This document shows, piece by piece, positions 1 through 8,349 of a stretch of 64,000 bases of DNA. The notes beneath the pieces are model-generated. The model saw only the letters and a program-made list of their open reading frames with translations. It was not told where the DNA came from and ran no database searches. The stretch covers positions 62,001-126,000 of the forward strand of contig NZ_JABVCF010000001.1 in assembly GCF_014595955.1 (NCBI RefSeq), read 5' to 3'. Within the stretch, counting starts at the first letter, position 1; the number at the start of each line of letters is the position of its first letter. The position numbers and the translations under genes are program-made. The DNA comes from Pseudaminobacter soli (ex Zhang et al. 2022). Its GTDB lineage: Bacteria; Pseudomonadota; Alphaproteobacteria; Rhizobiales; Rhizobiaceae.

Positions 1-2
1 TG

Positions 3-584
3 TTGGCGACCGCAATCGGTGGCTGCGCGCTGCTCCCCGGCGGCGGCCCGGCCCCGCTAGACACGTTCGAGCTTTCGGCTCCCGAAGTGCCGATCGCGCG
101 CACCCGCAGCAGCACCCAAATACTCATCGCCGAGCCCGCAGCTCTCAAGTCGCTCGACGGGCAGAACATCGTGATTGAGAGCGGCCCGGGCGATATCCAG
201 TTCCTCAAAGGAGCGCAGTGGTCCGACCGGCTGCCCCGGATCGTGCAGTCCAAGCTGGCGGAGTCCTTCCAGGAGTCGCAAGCCTTCAAGGGGGTTGGGC
301 TTCCCGGCCAGAGGCTGGCCATCGACTATCAGATCGTCACCGAGATCCGTACCTTCAGCGTCCGCGTGAACGGGCAGCGGGCGGCACAGGTCGAGCTGTT
401 CGTGAAGGTGCTGAACGACCGGAACGGTACAGTCCGGTCGTCGAAGGTATTCAGTGCGATGGCACCCGTGTCCGGCAGCGGAAACGAGGCTTACAAGCTC
501 GGCTTGGACGCGGCCTTCAACGAGGCCGGGTCCGAGATCGTGCGGTGGGTCGAGTCACAGTTGGTTGGAGCCAGCACAAGCTAG
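3..584 (+). CDS. ABC-type transport auxiliary lipoprotein (5' end cut by window)
   Basis: Outer-membrane-anchored accessory lipoprotein of the kind that accompanies MlaD/MCE-type lipid ABC importers (PqiC/COG3218-like). The readable frame begins at the window edge. Residues IGGCAL near the start look like the end of a signal peptide with the lipidated cysteine, so the real start lies a little upstream, outside the window. The rest is a soluble domain of about 180 residues with the family pattern of a short N-terminal strand (DTFELSAPEVP), a central region around QWSDRLPRIVQSKL and a C-terminal helix ending in IVRWVESQL. The ATPase, permease and MCE partners would be expected just upstream. 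Family assignment is by pattern only. Confidence 0.7.
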   Translation: MATAIGGCALLPGGGPAPLDTFELSAPEVPIARTRSSTQILIAEPAALKSLDGQNIVIESGPGDIQFLKGAQWSDRLPRIVQSKLAESFQESQAFKGVGLPGQRLAIDYQIVTEIRTFSVRVNGQRAAQVELFVKVLNDRNGTVRSSKVFSAMAPVSGSGNEAYKLGLDAAFNEAGSEIVRWVESQLVGASTS

Positions 585-623
585 CTTCGCATGGCCCGGT
601 CGATCGCGCGCGTTTGAGAGAGC

Positions 624-1076
624 TCAATCCGCACTGAGAACTTCAGTGATTCGGCGCATATGTTCGCCGACGAGATCGCACTCGTTAGGCGGGACGGCAC
701 TCATGGCCTTCTCGATCAGCGCCATGTGGACCTCCAGGGCCTTCATCAGCAAAGCCTCGCCTTGAGAGGTCAGCGACAGCCGGTTGACGCGGCGGTCCTT
801 CTCGTCCCCCTCTCGCTTCACGAGGCTGCGCTCCTCCAACTGTGGTACCAGCATGGTTATGTTGGAGCGTCCCACCAGCAATTTGCGGGCCAACTCGTTC
901 TGCGCCATGCCCGGATGCCGGTAGAGGTTCATCAGGACATCGAGCTGCGCCGGTTTGAGTTCGAGCGGCTGCAAGGCCGCGCCAAGCGCCCGCTCGACGG
1001 CGTGGCAGGCGCGAGCGACCGCGACCCAGTTGCGGAATCGCGGGTTGTCCCAGGGCAGCTGTTGTCTTTTGTTCAC
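624..1076 (-). CDS. MarR-family transcriptional regulator
   Basis: A 150-residue winged-helix repressor of normal MarR length. The helix-turn-helix runs roughly from residue 48 to 80 (MAQNELARKLLVGRSNITML), followed by a wing with the typical basic segment KREGDEKDRRVNRLSLT and a C-terminal dimerisation helix. The start is GTG at 1076. It is divergent from a hydrolase gene, and two identical-format inverted repeats lie in the shared spacer, the first covering this gene's own start codon. That layout suggests autorepression and control of the hydrolase (inference). The ligand is unknown. Confidence 0.9.
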   Translation of the reverse strand: MNKRQQLPWDNPRFRNWVAVARACHAVERALGAALQPLELKPAQLDVLMNLYRHPGMAQNELARKLLVGRSNITMLVPQLEERSLVKREGDEKDRRVNRLSLTSQGEALLMKALEVHMALIEKAMSAVPPNECDLVGEHMRRITEVLSAD

Positions 1077-1104
1077 GATTGAACTAACCTGTTCATGCTT
1101 GAAC
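1071..1104. promoter_or_regulatory. Twin inverted-repeat operators between marR and hydrolase
   Basis: Two 14-bp palindromes of the form GTTCA-N4-TGAAC lie at 1071-1084 and 1091-1104. Their starts are 20 bp apart, about two helical turns, so two dimers would sit on the same face of the DNA. The left one overlaps the marR GTG start codon and the right one lies just before the hydrolase start. A MarR dimer is the obvious binder (inference). Confidence 0.75.
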
Positions 1105-1114
1105 TAACTGATGG

Positions 1115-2035
1115 GTGCCGATTATGACATCAATGGGTTTGAAGGTCATTCGTGCAGCCTTCCGCATTGGGGAAAAGCTCTCACCGGAACTTGCTGGCCG
1201 CGCTGCATTCGCACTCTTCGCCCGCACACCGGACCCGCGCAGGCAGACCGAAGGCGAGCGACGGGCGATCGCACGCGCCGACGCCTTCATGCAGACGGCG
1301 CGACATCATCGCGTCGCGGTCGGGCGCGACTGCGTTTGCGTACATGAGTTCCGTCCGGAGAATTCTGCACGCGAGGCCGGTCGGGTCCTGGTCCTCCATG
1401 GCTGGCGGTCGCGCACTGAATTCATGATGGGGATCATAGAGGGCCTCAGGGCGGCCGGCTTTCGTGTATTCTCGATCGATCTGCCCGGCCACGGGCGTTC
1501 GGGTGGCCGCCGGCTGACGATGATGAAAGCGGTGGAGGTGGTCGGGCAGGTGGATCAATGGTTCGGCCCGTTTGCCGCGGTCGTGGCACATTCCTTCGGC
1601 GGCGCGGTTGCCGCGAATGCCACAGCCGGCTCCCTGGATGCGGTTCCGCCGACGCGGGCAGCGAGACTTGTTTTGATTGCGGCGCCCGATTCGATCTCGA
1701 ACATCATCGATTGGTTTTCGAGTCAGCTTGGAATCGGCGACCGCTCGCGAGCCGCAATGGCCGGGCGCATTGAGCGCCTGGCGGGTCGCCCGCTTCAGGA
1801 CTTCGACGGCTCGCGGCTTGTCGCACGCAGTCGCCTGCCGACGCTCGTCATCCATGCGCCAGACGATCGCGAGGTGCCCGCGAAGGAGGCCCGCTCCTAC
1901 GCTGCCGCGGGCGAACACGTTCAACTGCACTGGGCGGCCGGGCTCGGCCATCGGCGAATTTTGTCGGACGCAGCAGTCATCTCGCGGATCGTCAACTTCG
2001 TAAGCAGCCCGGCGCCTTTGGCGCTGGCCGGATGA
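1115..2035 (+). CDS. Alpha/beta-hydrolase fold protein
   Basis: Serine hydrolase of about 300 residues with no signal peptide, so probably cytoplasmic. Visible landmarks are the oxyanion strand VLVLHGWRSR, the DLPGHGRSGG turn, the nucleophile elbow AHSFGG (serine near residue 160), an acid in HAPDDREVP and a catalytic histidine in GLGHRRIL. Substrate cannot be told from sequence. The longest frame opens at GTG 1115, but ATG 1124 or 1133 would also give a full protein, and no strong ribosome site decides between them. It is divergent from marR with shared operators and is its likely target. Confidence 0.85.
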   Translation: MPIMTSMGLKVIRAAFRIGEKLSPELAGRAAFALFARTPDPRRQTEGERRAIARADAFMQTARHHRVAVGRDCVCVHEFRPENSAREAGRVLVLHGWRSRTEFMMGIIEGLRAAGFRVFSIDLPGHGRSGGRRLTMMKAVEVVGQVDQWFGPFAAVVAHSFGGAVAANATAGSLDAVPPTRAARLVLIAAPDSISNIIDWFSSQLGIGDRSRAAMAGRIERLAGRPLQDFDGSRLVARSRLPTLVIHAPDDREVPAKEARSYAAAGEHVQLHWAAGLGHRRILSDAAVISRIVNFVSSPAPLALAG

Positions 2036-2211
2036 CGCGGAGTGGATTCTTAGAACGAGGCGGAACATAGCCACAGTGCCGCGCATTCACTTCATGTTAA
2101 ACGGTGTGAGTCGGACTGGGTATTATCTGCAGCGGCGCTTCGACGGGGACAGCCGCGGCGCCAGTCTTGGTTCTGCCGCGATTGCGGCATAAAGGCGAAT
2201 GGGGGAGAGCG

Positions 2212-4116
2212 ATGACGCCAAGGCCACGATGGGTGTCAATCCTTCTGCTGACGGCAGCCACAGCTGCGCTCGCCGTATCAGCGCCCGAAGCGCGAGCTGC
2301 CAACATCTTTGATTTCATATTTGGCGGCGGCTACCGATACCGCCAGCCGGTGTATCGTCCGGAATACAGGCCGCTCTACAGAGAACAATACCAGCAGCAG
2401 TACTGGCAAGGCCGCCCCGCGCCCAGGAAGGCGCAGCGCTCGGCTCCCCTGCAGAAGATCACCGGACCTGTCTACTATGCCTACAAGCCGGACCGTCTGG
2501 TGAAGGTGGATTTCGCGCCTTTGCTCGAGGCGGCAGTGCCAGCAGCCTATAGCGTATCGGCGCAGCCGGCCTCCTTCGACGCTTCGCTTCCGGGGCTGCA
2601 GGATTACAAGCTGCTTGCTGAGCGCGACATCGCCGAGGCTCTCACCAGCTACTATTCGGCCAATCGCGCCTTCATCTGGATCGAGCAGGGGGCAGCGAGC
2701 CCCGCCGCGAAAGACGCGCTGCAAGTTCTCAGCGACGCAGCGAGCTATGGCCTGGACCCGGCAGACTATGCGGTGTCATTGCCGGACCCTGGGGGACTAG
2801 CGTCGACACCTGACGCCCGGGCCAATGAGTTCATTCGTTTCGAGATGGCACTCTCGGCACGCCTGCTGCGCTATGTCCAAGACGCAACCCAGGGGCGCAT
2901 CGACCCCAACCGAATCTCCGGTTACCATGACCTGCCGCGCAAGCCGCTCAAGCTCGCGGGAGTGCTTAACATAGTGGCGCACAGCAACGACCTGCGCGCC
3001 TATCTTCAATCGCGTCATCCGCAGAATCCGGAATTCCAAGCCCTTCAGGCCGAACTGAAGGCGCTGGAGGCGAGTGCCGAGACCGAGATATCCGTCGATC
3101 CCAAGCTTCTGCTGAAACCCGGCGAAAGCAGCCCGGAACTGCCGAAACTGCTCGGCGTGATTGCCGGAGACCTCGGCGACCTCGGCGGGGGCTTCGGCGA
3201 AACTCTGTCGAATCACGGCCAAAGCGAGAAGTATTCCAAGGAACTCGTGCCGCTGGTGAAGGCTGTCCAGAAGCGCCACGGTCTGAGGCCGGACGGCGTC
3301 ATCGGGCCGCGCACTGTTCGTGCAATTGCGGGGACTCCGACGCCGGAGCGTATCGAAAAGGTGCGGCTCGCGATGGAGCAACTGCGCTGGCTGCCATCCG
3401 ATCTCGGCAGCCCGCGCGTTTTCGTCAACCAGCCCGCCTTCACGGCGAGCTATATCGACGGCGGCGACGAGAAGCTTAAGATGCGCGTCGTCATCGGCGC
3501 CCCTTCCACACAGACCAGCTTCTTCGCAGACGAGATCGAACAGGTCGACTACAATCCCTATTGGGGCGTGCCGCAGTCGATCATCGTCAACGAGATGCTG
3601 CCGCGGCTTCGCAGCGATCCGGGTTATCTCGACAGGGCCGGCTACGAGGTGCTCGACGCGAAGGGCCGGCGCATTCCGTCCACGGCCATCGATTGGGACC
3701 GGTTCGGCTCGAAGGTTCCTTATTCGGTACGCCAGATACCGAGCGAGGCGAACGCTCTGGGCGAACTGAAGATCCTGTTCCCGAACAAGCACGCCATCTA
3801 CATGCACGACACGCCGACCAAGCATCTCTTCCAGCGTGACATGCGCGCCTTCAGCCATGGCTGCATCCGTCTGGAGGACCCGCGCGGCATGGCCGCTGCC
3901 GTGCTCGGCACATCGGTCGATCACGTCGCGGAGAAGCTAAAGAACGGTCATTCGGTGGAGAAGGTGACCGGGAGAATCCCGGTCTACGTCGCCTACTTCA
4001 CCGCCTGGCCGACGGCGACCGGCAAGGTGGAGTATTTCGCGGATGTGTATGAGCGGGACGAACACCTGAAGACGGCGCTGGAACTCACCGCTGAGACGAG
4101 GGCACCCACTTCTTGA
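2212..4116 (+). CDS. Periplasmic murein L,D-transpeptidase (YcbB-like)
   Basis: Cross-links peptidoglycan by 3-3 bonds in the periplasm. ATG 2212 is chosen over the upstream TTG at 2167 because it follows GGGGGAGAG and opens directly into a signal peptide (hydrophobic ILLLTAATAALAVSA, cleavage near ARA). The mature protein has a YQ/R-rich linker, a YcbB-type scaffold domain, a peptidoglycan-binding repeat (VQKRHGLRPDGVIGPRTVRA) and a C-terminal YkuD catalytic domain. The latter carries HDTP and SHGCIRLEDP, whose cysteine is the nucleophile. At 634 residues it is the usual length for this class. It is monocistronic. Confidence 0.92.
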   Translation: MTPRPRWVSILLLTAATAALAVSAPEARAANIFDFIFGGGYRYRQPVYRPEYRPLYREQYQQQYWQGRPAPRKAQRSAPLQKITGPVYYAYKPDRLVKVDFAPLLEAAVPAAYSVSAQPASFDASLPGLQDYKLLAERDIAEALTSYYSANRAFIWIEQGAASPAAKDALQVLSDAASYGLDPADYAVSLPDPGGLASTPDARANEFIRFEMALSARLLRYVQDATQGRIDPNRISGYHDLPRKPLKLAGVLNIVAHSNDLRAYLQSRHPQNPEFQALQAELKALEASAETEISVDPKLLLKPGESSPELPKLLGVIAGDLGDLGGGFGETLSNHGQSEKYSKELVPLVKAVQKRHGLRPDGVIGPRTVRAIAGTPTPERIEKVRLAMEQLRWLPSDLGSPRVFVNQPAFTASYIDGGDEKLKMRVVIGAPSTQTSFFADEIEQVDYNPYWGVPQSIIVNEMLPRLRSDPGYLDRAGYEVLDAKGRRIPSTAIDWDRFGSKVPYSVRQIPSEANALGELKILFPNKHAIYMHDTPTKHLFQRDMRAFSHGCIRLEDPRGMAAAVLGTSVDHVAEKLKNGHSVEKVTGRIPVYVAYFTAWPTATGKVEYFADVYERDEHLKTALELTAETRAPTS

Positions 4117-4325
4117 GCAGGCGAGCGTCCCGCCATTGGCTGGCGCTCGTGAACTGCCGCTCCTTCCGCGCGGGCTTGCTCCCGGCAAGATCGGTCACTG
4201 ATCGGCGGGCGGAAGGCTTCGGGTGGTCCCTGCACCTGAGAAGGGGGGAGGGAACAACTCGCAGCGAAGCTGCCAGACTGCCCTTGCGCTGCCGGAGGGA
4301 AGTGCTTAAAGCTCCGGCACGCGTC

Positions 4326-4401
<76 letters not shown>

Positions 4402-4501
4402 ATTTTTTCAACAACTTAGCGGGACAGCGGAAGAACGCCGCCACGTGCCCCTGAAGGCGTGGCAGGCCGAAAGCCGCGGAAAACGCCGGGGTGCGGCCAT
4501 C

Positions 4502-4762
4502 CTAGGCTTCCGGCGGGAACGGGCTCTCGTCTTCCGAGCCGTCCACCGAGATCAGCCAGCAGGACTTGCTGTTGAATATCTCGGCGAGCCGCCGGGCGTC
4601 CTTGTAATTGATGCCGCCGACGATGCGGAAACCTTCCTTCTCAATTGCGGCAGCCAATTGCTGCATGCCGCGTCCGGCGGAATGCCTGCCCTCATAGTCT
4701 TCGTCTATGATGGATTTATGAGGCTCGCCCAACCGGTCGGGGCGTCTGGCGCTGGTGAGCAC
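4502..4762 (-). pseudogene. Truncated Orn/Lys/Arg decarboxylase N-terminal domain remnant
   Basis: An 86-codon frame whose middle (IIDEDYEG, SAGRGMQQLAAAIEKEGF, RIVGGINYKDARRLAEIFNS, WLISVDGSEDESPF) closely resembles, from memory, the receiver-like N-terminal domain of rhizobial basic amino-acid decarboxylases, proteins of roughly 780 residues. The similarity stops abruptly after SPF near 4513 and a stop follows four codons later. The PLP-binding and C-terminal domains are absent. The first 17 residues from the GTG at 4762 also look unrelated. It lies about 100 bp from tRNA-Val. It is best read as a gene cut off by deletion, though a free-standing small domain cannot be excluded. Confidence 0.6.
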
Positions 4763-5024
4763 CCCGGGCCGTCCGGTTGTTGCTCGAGCACACGAAGCTG
4801 GAGAGCACCGTGCGATGTCTCCGGATCGAGGTCGAGACGTGATCGCGATTTCCGGGCAAGTCGATCTCTAAGCTAGACGGCAGCGGCGCACTTAGATGAG
4901 AAGGTGCGCCGGATCACTGTCTGGTGCTCATTACCTCCGACGTAATCGACCGCTCTCCGCTTCCCTGGCAGAAGCAAACACATCGACGCCCCCACCGGGA
5001 ACCCGGCGCAAAGAGGAGAGCACC

Positions 5025-5486
5025 ATGTCCGCCAATTTCACCGCCGTCAGGGAGAGTTCAGCCAGAACCGCGAGTTCCACCTCCAAAACCACTCGGGCTG
5101 TCGTGCAGGAGCTCCTCGCCGCGCGGCTGGCCGGGAACACCGAGCGGCTCGTCGCGCTGTTCGCCGATGAGGTCGACTGGATGCTCGCCGAGAACCCCGC
5201 CGCGCCGTGGATCCGCCCGCGGTCCACCGCCGCCGACTGTGCTGCCCAGTTCACGGAATTGATGGAGTATACCGTGCCCGAGGACGCGCGCGCCTCTGTC
5301 GACAGCTTCCTCGTCGACGGCGCCGACGCGGTCCTGATGGGGCACCTGTCGGGGACCGTGCGCGCGACGGGAAAGTCCTTCCAGGGCCCGTTTGCACTGC
5401 GCCTTACCGTCGAGGACGGCCGGATCACCCGACACCACCTCTACGAGAACAGCCTGTCGATCGCCGAGGCCTGCTCCCCGGACTGA
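5025..5486 (+). CDS. SnoaL-like / NTF2-fold protein
   Basis: A 153-residue protein of the SnoaL/ketosteroid-isomerase superfamily, which includes cyclases, isomerases and non-catalytic ligand binders. ATG 5025 follows a strong ribosome site (AGAGGAGAG). Family landmarks are the N-terminal helix (VVQELLAARLAGNTERLVAL), the FADEVDWML strand and the late strands SGTVRATGKSF and FALRLTVEDGRITRHHLYE. The first 25 residues are Ser/Thr/Ala-rich and poorly conserved. Composition is even more GC-biased than its neighbours and the style recalls actinobacterial homologues, so acquisition by transfer is possible (inference). The function is unknown. Confidence 0.75.
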   Translation: MSANFTAVRESSARTASSTSKTTRAVVQELLAARLAGNTERLVALFADEVDWMLAENPAAPWIRPRSTAADCAAQFTELMEYTVPEDARASVDSFLVDGADAVLMGHLSGTVRATGKSFQGPFALRLTVEDGRITRHHLYENSLSIAEACSPD

Positions 5487-5544
5487 CCCATGTCGTTCCA
5501 AGAGTTCAAGTGCGATTGCCGTCACTGACGGGAGCAACAACTTG

Positions 5545-6561
5545 CTAGGCGAGGGGGAAGGCGTGGGCGCGGCGCACGCGCAGGGTTTGGCGGTCGCCCT
5601 TCTCGATCCGCGTCTCTGGCGGCATGTCGAGCTCCAAGGTGGTGCCGTCTTCGAGCCGCACGACGACGCGCCGCCCGTCGGGGCGATCGATGACACGGGT
5701 CACTTCCGCCGGAATGTCTCCTTCGCCCCAGCTCAGATCCGCGGGGCGCACAAAGATTTCCGCCTGGCCATCGGGCAGCGAGGGGACCGCGACCGTTCCA
5801 CCGGCAACCCGGGCCGAGCCGGAGGTCACGGGGCCGACAAGACGGTGCGCGTCGCCGAGGAATTTGGTTACGAAAGGCGAATTCGGCCGCCGGCAGACCT
5901 CCTCGGGTGTCCCTTCCTGTACGATGCGTCCCTGCTCGAGAATGACCACGCGATCAGCGAGGTCGAGCGCTTCTTCCTGGTCGTGGGTCACGAACAATGT
6001 CGTGATGCCCAACTGGTCGTGGATCTCGCGCAGCCAGCGGCGAAGGTCGCGGCGCACATTGGCGTCGAGCGCGCCGAACGGCTCGTCGAGGAGAAGCACC
6101 CGCGGATCGACGGCAAGCGCGCGGGCGAGCGCCACGCGCTGCCGCTGGCCCCCGGAGATCTGCGTCGGGAACCGGTCGCCGAGCCCTTCGAGTCTGACGA
6201 GGGCGAGAAGCTCCGTCACGCGAGTGGCGATCTCCTCCCGGCTCCGCTTCCGCTTCGAGACCTTCATGCCGAAGGCGATGTTCTCCGCAACCGTCATGTG
6301 GGGGAACAGCGCGTAGTGCTGGAACACGAAGCCCACGCCGCGGTCGCGAACGGGAATGTCGGTCGCATCCTTGTCGCCGAACAGGATGCTCCCGCTGTCG
6401 GCATATTCCAGGCCTGCAACCATGCGCAGGATCGTCGTCTTGCCCGAGCCGGACGGCCCGAGCAGAGCGATCAGTTCGCCACTCTCGATCTCGAGCGAGA
6501 CCCCGTGAACGGCGCGGAAGGTGTCAAAGGTCTTCACGACAGTGTCGAGCGTGATCTTCAT
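5545..6561 (-). CDS. cysA: Sulfate/thiosulfate ABC importer ATPase CysA
   Basis: Couples ATP hydrolysis to sulfate/thiosulfate import at the inner membrane. At 338 residues it is normal for CysA. Walker A is GPSGSGKTT (near residue 35), the signature ISGGQRQR, Walker B LLLDEPFGALD, and the H-loop THDQEEAL. A C-terminal TOBE-like domain (GWKM-free, with EIFVRPADLSW and PAEVTRVIDRPDGR) identifies the sulfate subgroup. It overlaps cysW by 4 nt (ATGA), so the two are translationally coupled. It is the last gene of the sbp-cysT-cysW-cysA operon and converges on the SnoaL-like gene. Confidence 0.95.
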   Translation of the reverse strand: MKITLDTVVKTFDTFRAVHGVSLEIESGELIALLGPSGSGKTTILRMVAGLEYADSGSILFGDKDATDIPVRDRGVGFVFQHYALFPHMTVAENIAFGMKVSKRKRSREEIATRVTELLALVRLEGLGDRFPTQISGGQRQRVALARALAVDPRVLLLDEPFGALDANVRRDLRRWLREIHDQLGITTLFVTHDQEEALDLADRVVILEQGRIVQEGTPEEVCRRPNSPFVTKFLGDAHRLVGPVTSGSARVAGGTVAVPSLPDGQAEIFVRPADLSWGEGDIPAEVTRVIDRPDGRRVVVRLEDGTTLELDMPPETRIEKGDRQTLRVRRAHAFPLA

Positions 6562-7454
6562 TGGTGCGTTTCCTTTGCCTCGACTGCAGGACCGGCGAGC
6601 ATCGGCCGGCCGGCACGGCCAGCACCCTGGTGCTCCAGGATCACCTTCGCCACGATGGTGACGAGAGCCAGAGCGGTGAGGATCGATGCGGCGGCGAAGG
6701 CGCCGACGGTCTGGTAGTCGTGGTAGAGCAGTTCGACGTGGAGCGGCAGCGTGTTGGTTTGGCCGCGGATGTTGCCGGAGACAACCGAGACGGCGCCGAA
6801 CTCGCCCATGACGCGGGCGTTGCAGAGCACCACGCCATAGAGCATGGCCCAGCGGATATTGGGCAGCGTAACGGAGAAGAATGTCCGCCAGCCGGAAGCG
6901 CCGAGCGAGGTTGCGGCCTCTTCAAGGTCGCGTCCCTGCGCCTGCATCAGCGGGATCAGTTCACGCGCGACGAACGGCGCGGTCACGAACATTGAGGCAA
7001 GCACGATTCCGGGGAGCGCGAAGAGGATCTTGATGTCGGCTGCCTGCAGCGCCGGACCAAACACCCCCTGCAGCCCGTAGACGAACAGATAGGCTACGCC
7101 CGCGACGATCGGCGAGATCGAGAAGGGAATCTCGATCACCACGGTGAGCAGTCGCTTGCCCGGGAAATCGAACTTGGTGATCGCCCAGGCGGCCGCGATG
7201 CCGAACGCCGTGTTGATGGGAACGGCGATCAACGCCGTCGCCACCGTCATGAAGATCGCGTGACGCGTGTCGGGCTGCGCAATTGTCCGGGCGAAGGTCG
7301 AAAAGCCCTGCGAAAACGCCTGGACAAAGATAACCACGAGCGGTGCGAGAATGAGCACCGCGCCCACGAGGAGCACGAAGGCGATGAGGCTGCGCCGGAC
7401 CGCCGGCGCGTCCCCGACGCGGGGCGGCTTGGCCTTCCGGAGGTATTTGCTCAC
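6558..7454 (-). CDS. cysW: Sulfate ABC transporter permease CysW
   Basis: One of the two inner-membrane permeases of the sulfate importer. It is 298 residues with about six membrane spans and the ATPase-docking EAA loop (LEEAATSLGASGWRTFFSVT). The GEFGAVSVVSGNIRG stretch is characteristic of CysW. The GTG start at 7454 lies 1 nt after the cysT stop, and the gene overlaps cysA by 4 nt. The N-terminus (about 20 residues) is basic and cytoplasmic. It pairs with CysT and is driven by CysA. Confidence 0.95.
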   Translation of the reverse strand: MSKYLRKAKPPRVGDAPAVRRSLIAFVLLVGAVLILAPLVVIFVQAFSQGFSTFARTIAQPDTRHAIFMTVATALIAVPINTAFGIAAAWAITKFDFPGKRLLTVVIEIPFSISPIVAGVAYLFVYGLQGVFGPALQAADIKILFALPGIVLASMFVTAPFVARELIPLMQAQGRDLEEAATSLGASGWRTFFSVTLPNIRWAMLYGVVLCNARVMGEFGAVSVVSGNIRGQTNTLPLHVELLYHDYQTVGAFAAASILTALALVTIVAKVILEHQGAGRAGRPMLAGPAVEAKETHQ

Positions 7455-7455
7455 G

Positions 7456-8277
7456 TCACGACCTCGCCGTGTAGCGCAGGGCGCGCGCCTGCAGGAAGTT
7501 TGTCACGGCGAGCATGGCAAAGGCCGTGATCAGCAGGACCGAAGCGATCGCGGCAGCCGCCTGATAGTCATATTCCTCGAGACGGATGAAGGCGAGGAGC
7601 GCCGTGATCTCGGTCTCGAAAGGCTGATTGCCGGCAATGAAGATGATCGCGCCGAACTCCCCGAGGCTGCGGGCGAATGCCAGCGAGACGCCGGCGAGGA
7701 GTGCGGGGACGAGCAGCGGCAGGATGACCTTACGGAAGATGGCAACGTCGGATCCGCCCAAAGACTGGGCGGCTTCCTCAAGCGCCGGGTCGAGATCCTC
7801 CAGCACCGGCTGCACGGTCCGCACGATGAAGGGGAGGCTCGTAAAAGCCATCGCGATCATGATGCCGAGCGGGGTATAGGCTACGCGGATCCCGGCTTCC
7901 GACAGCCAGGACCCGAACCAGCCGTTCGGCGCGAAGAGCGTCGTGAGTGCTATTCCCGCCACTGCTGTAGGCAGCGCGAACGGCAGGTCGACAATGGCGT
8001 CGACGAGCCGTTTGCCGGGGAAGGAATAGCGCACCAGCACCCAGGCGAGCGCCAGTCCGAAGACAAGGTTGAAGACGGTCGCGGCGGCGGCGGAGAGGAC
8101 CGTCACCCGATAGCTGGCCAAGGCCCGGCCTGACGAGATGATGCGCCAGTAATCCTCGGGACCGAGGCTCGCGGCCTTGAAGATCAGCGCGCCGAGCGGC
8201 AGCGCGACGATCAGGCCGACATATAAGAGTGTGATGCCAAGGGATAGGGTGAGACCCGGCAGGACGCGACGGCGCAC
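7456..8277 (-). CDS. cysT: Sulfate ABC transporter permease CysT (CysU)
   Basis: Second permease subunit of the sulfate importer, 273 residues from the preferred GTG at 8277. This start is preceded by AAAGGTAG at proper distance and begins VRRRVLPG, as in relatives. A TTG at 8295 in the same frame lacks a ribosome site. It has about six spans, the EAA loop LEEAAQSLGGSDVAIFRKV and the motif GEFGAIIFIAGNQP. It lies 72 bp downstream of the binding-protein gene, across a hairpin, and 1 nt upstream of cysW. Confidence 0.94.
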   Translation of the reverse strand: MRRRVLPGLTLSLGITLLYVGLIVALPLGALIFKAASLGPEDYWRIISSGRALASYRVTVLSAAAATVFNLVFGLALAWVLVRYSFPGKRLVDAIVDLPFALPTAVAGIALTTLFAPNGWFGSWLSEAGIRVAYTPLGIMIAMAFTSLPFIVRTVQPVLEDLDPALEEAAQSLGGSDVAIFRKVILPLLVPALLAGVSLAFARSLGEFGAIIFIAGNQPFETEITALLAFIRLEEYDYQAAAAIASVLLITAFAMLAVTNFLQARALRYTARS

Positions 8278-8303
8278 GCAGACTACCTTTCGCAAACAGA
8301 GAT

Positions 8304-8329
8304 GGCCGGCGAGTCAAGACCCGCCGGCC
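8304..8329 (-). promoter_or_regulatory. Intercistronic hairpin between sulfate-binding protein gene and cysT
   Basis: A perfect 8-bp inverted repeat (GGCCGGCG / CGCCGGCC) with a 10-nt loop lies in the 72-bp spacer after the binding-protein stop. There is no T-run, so it is unlikely to be a full terminator. Such hairpins usually protect the upstream mRNA end or attenuate, giving more binding protein than permease (inference). Confidence 0.55.
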
Positions 8330-8349
8330 CGCGGTTAAGTGAGGAAGGT

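Noticed and set aside
5392-6717. 441-codon plus-strand frame across cysA
   Set aside because: It is the mirror of a clear cysA/cysW coding region in high-GC DNA; the minus strand carries all ABC motifs.
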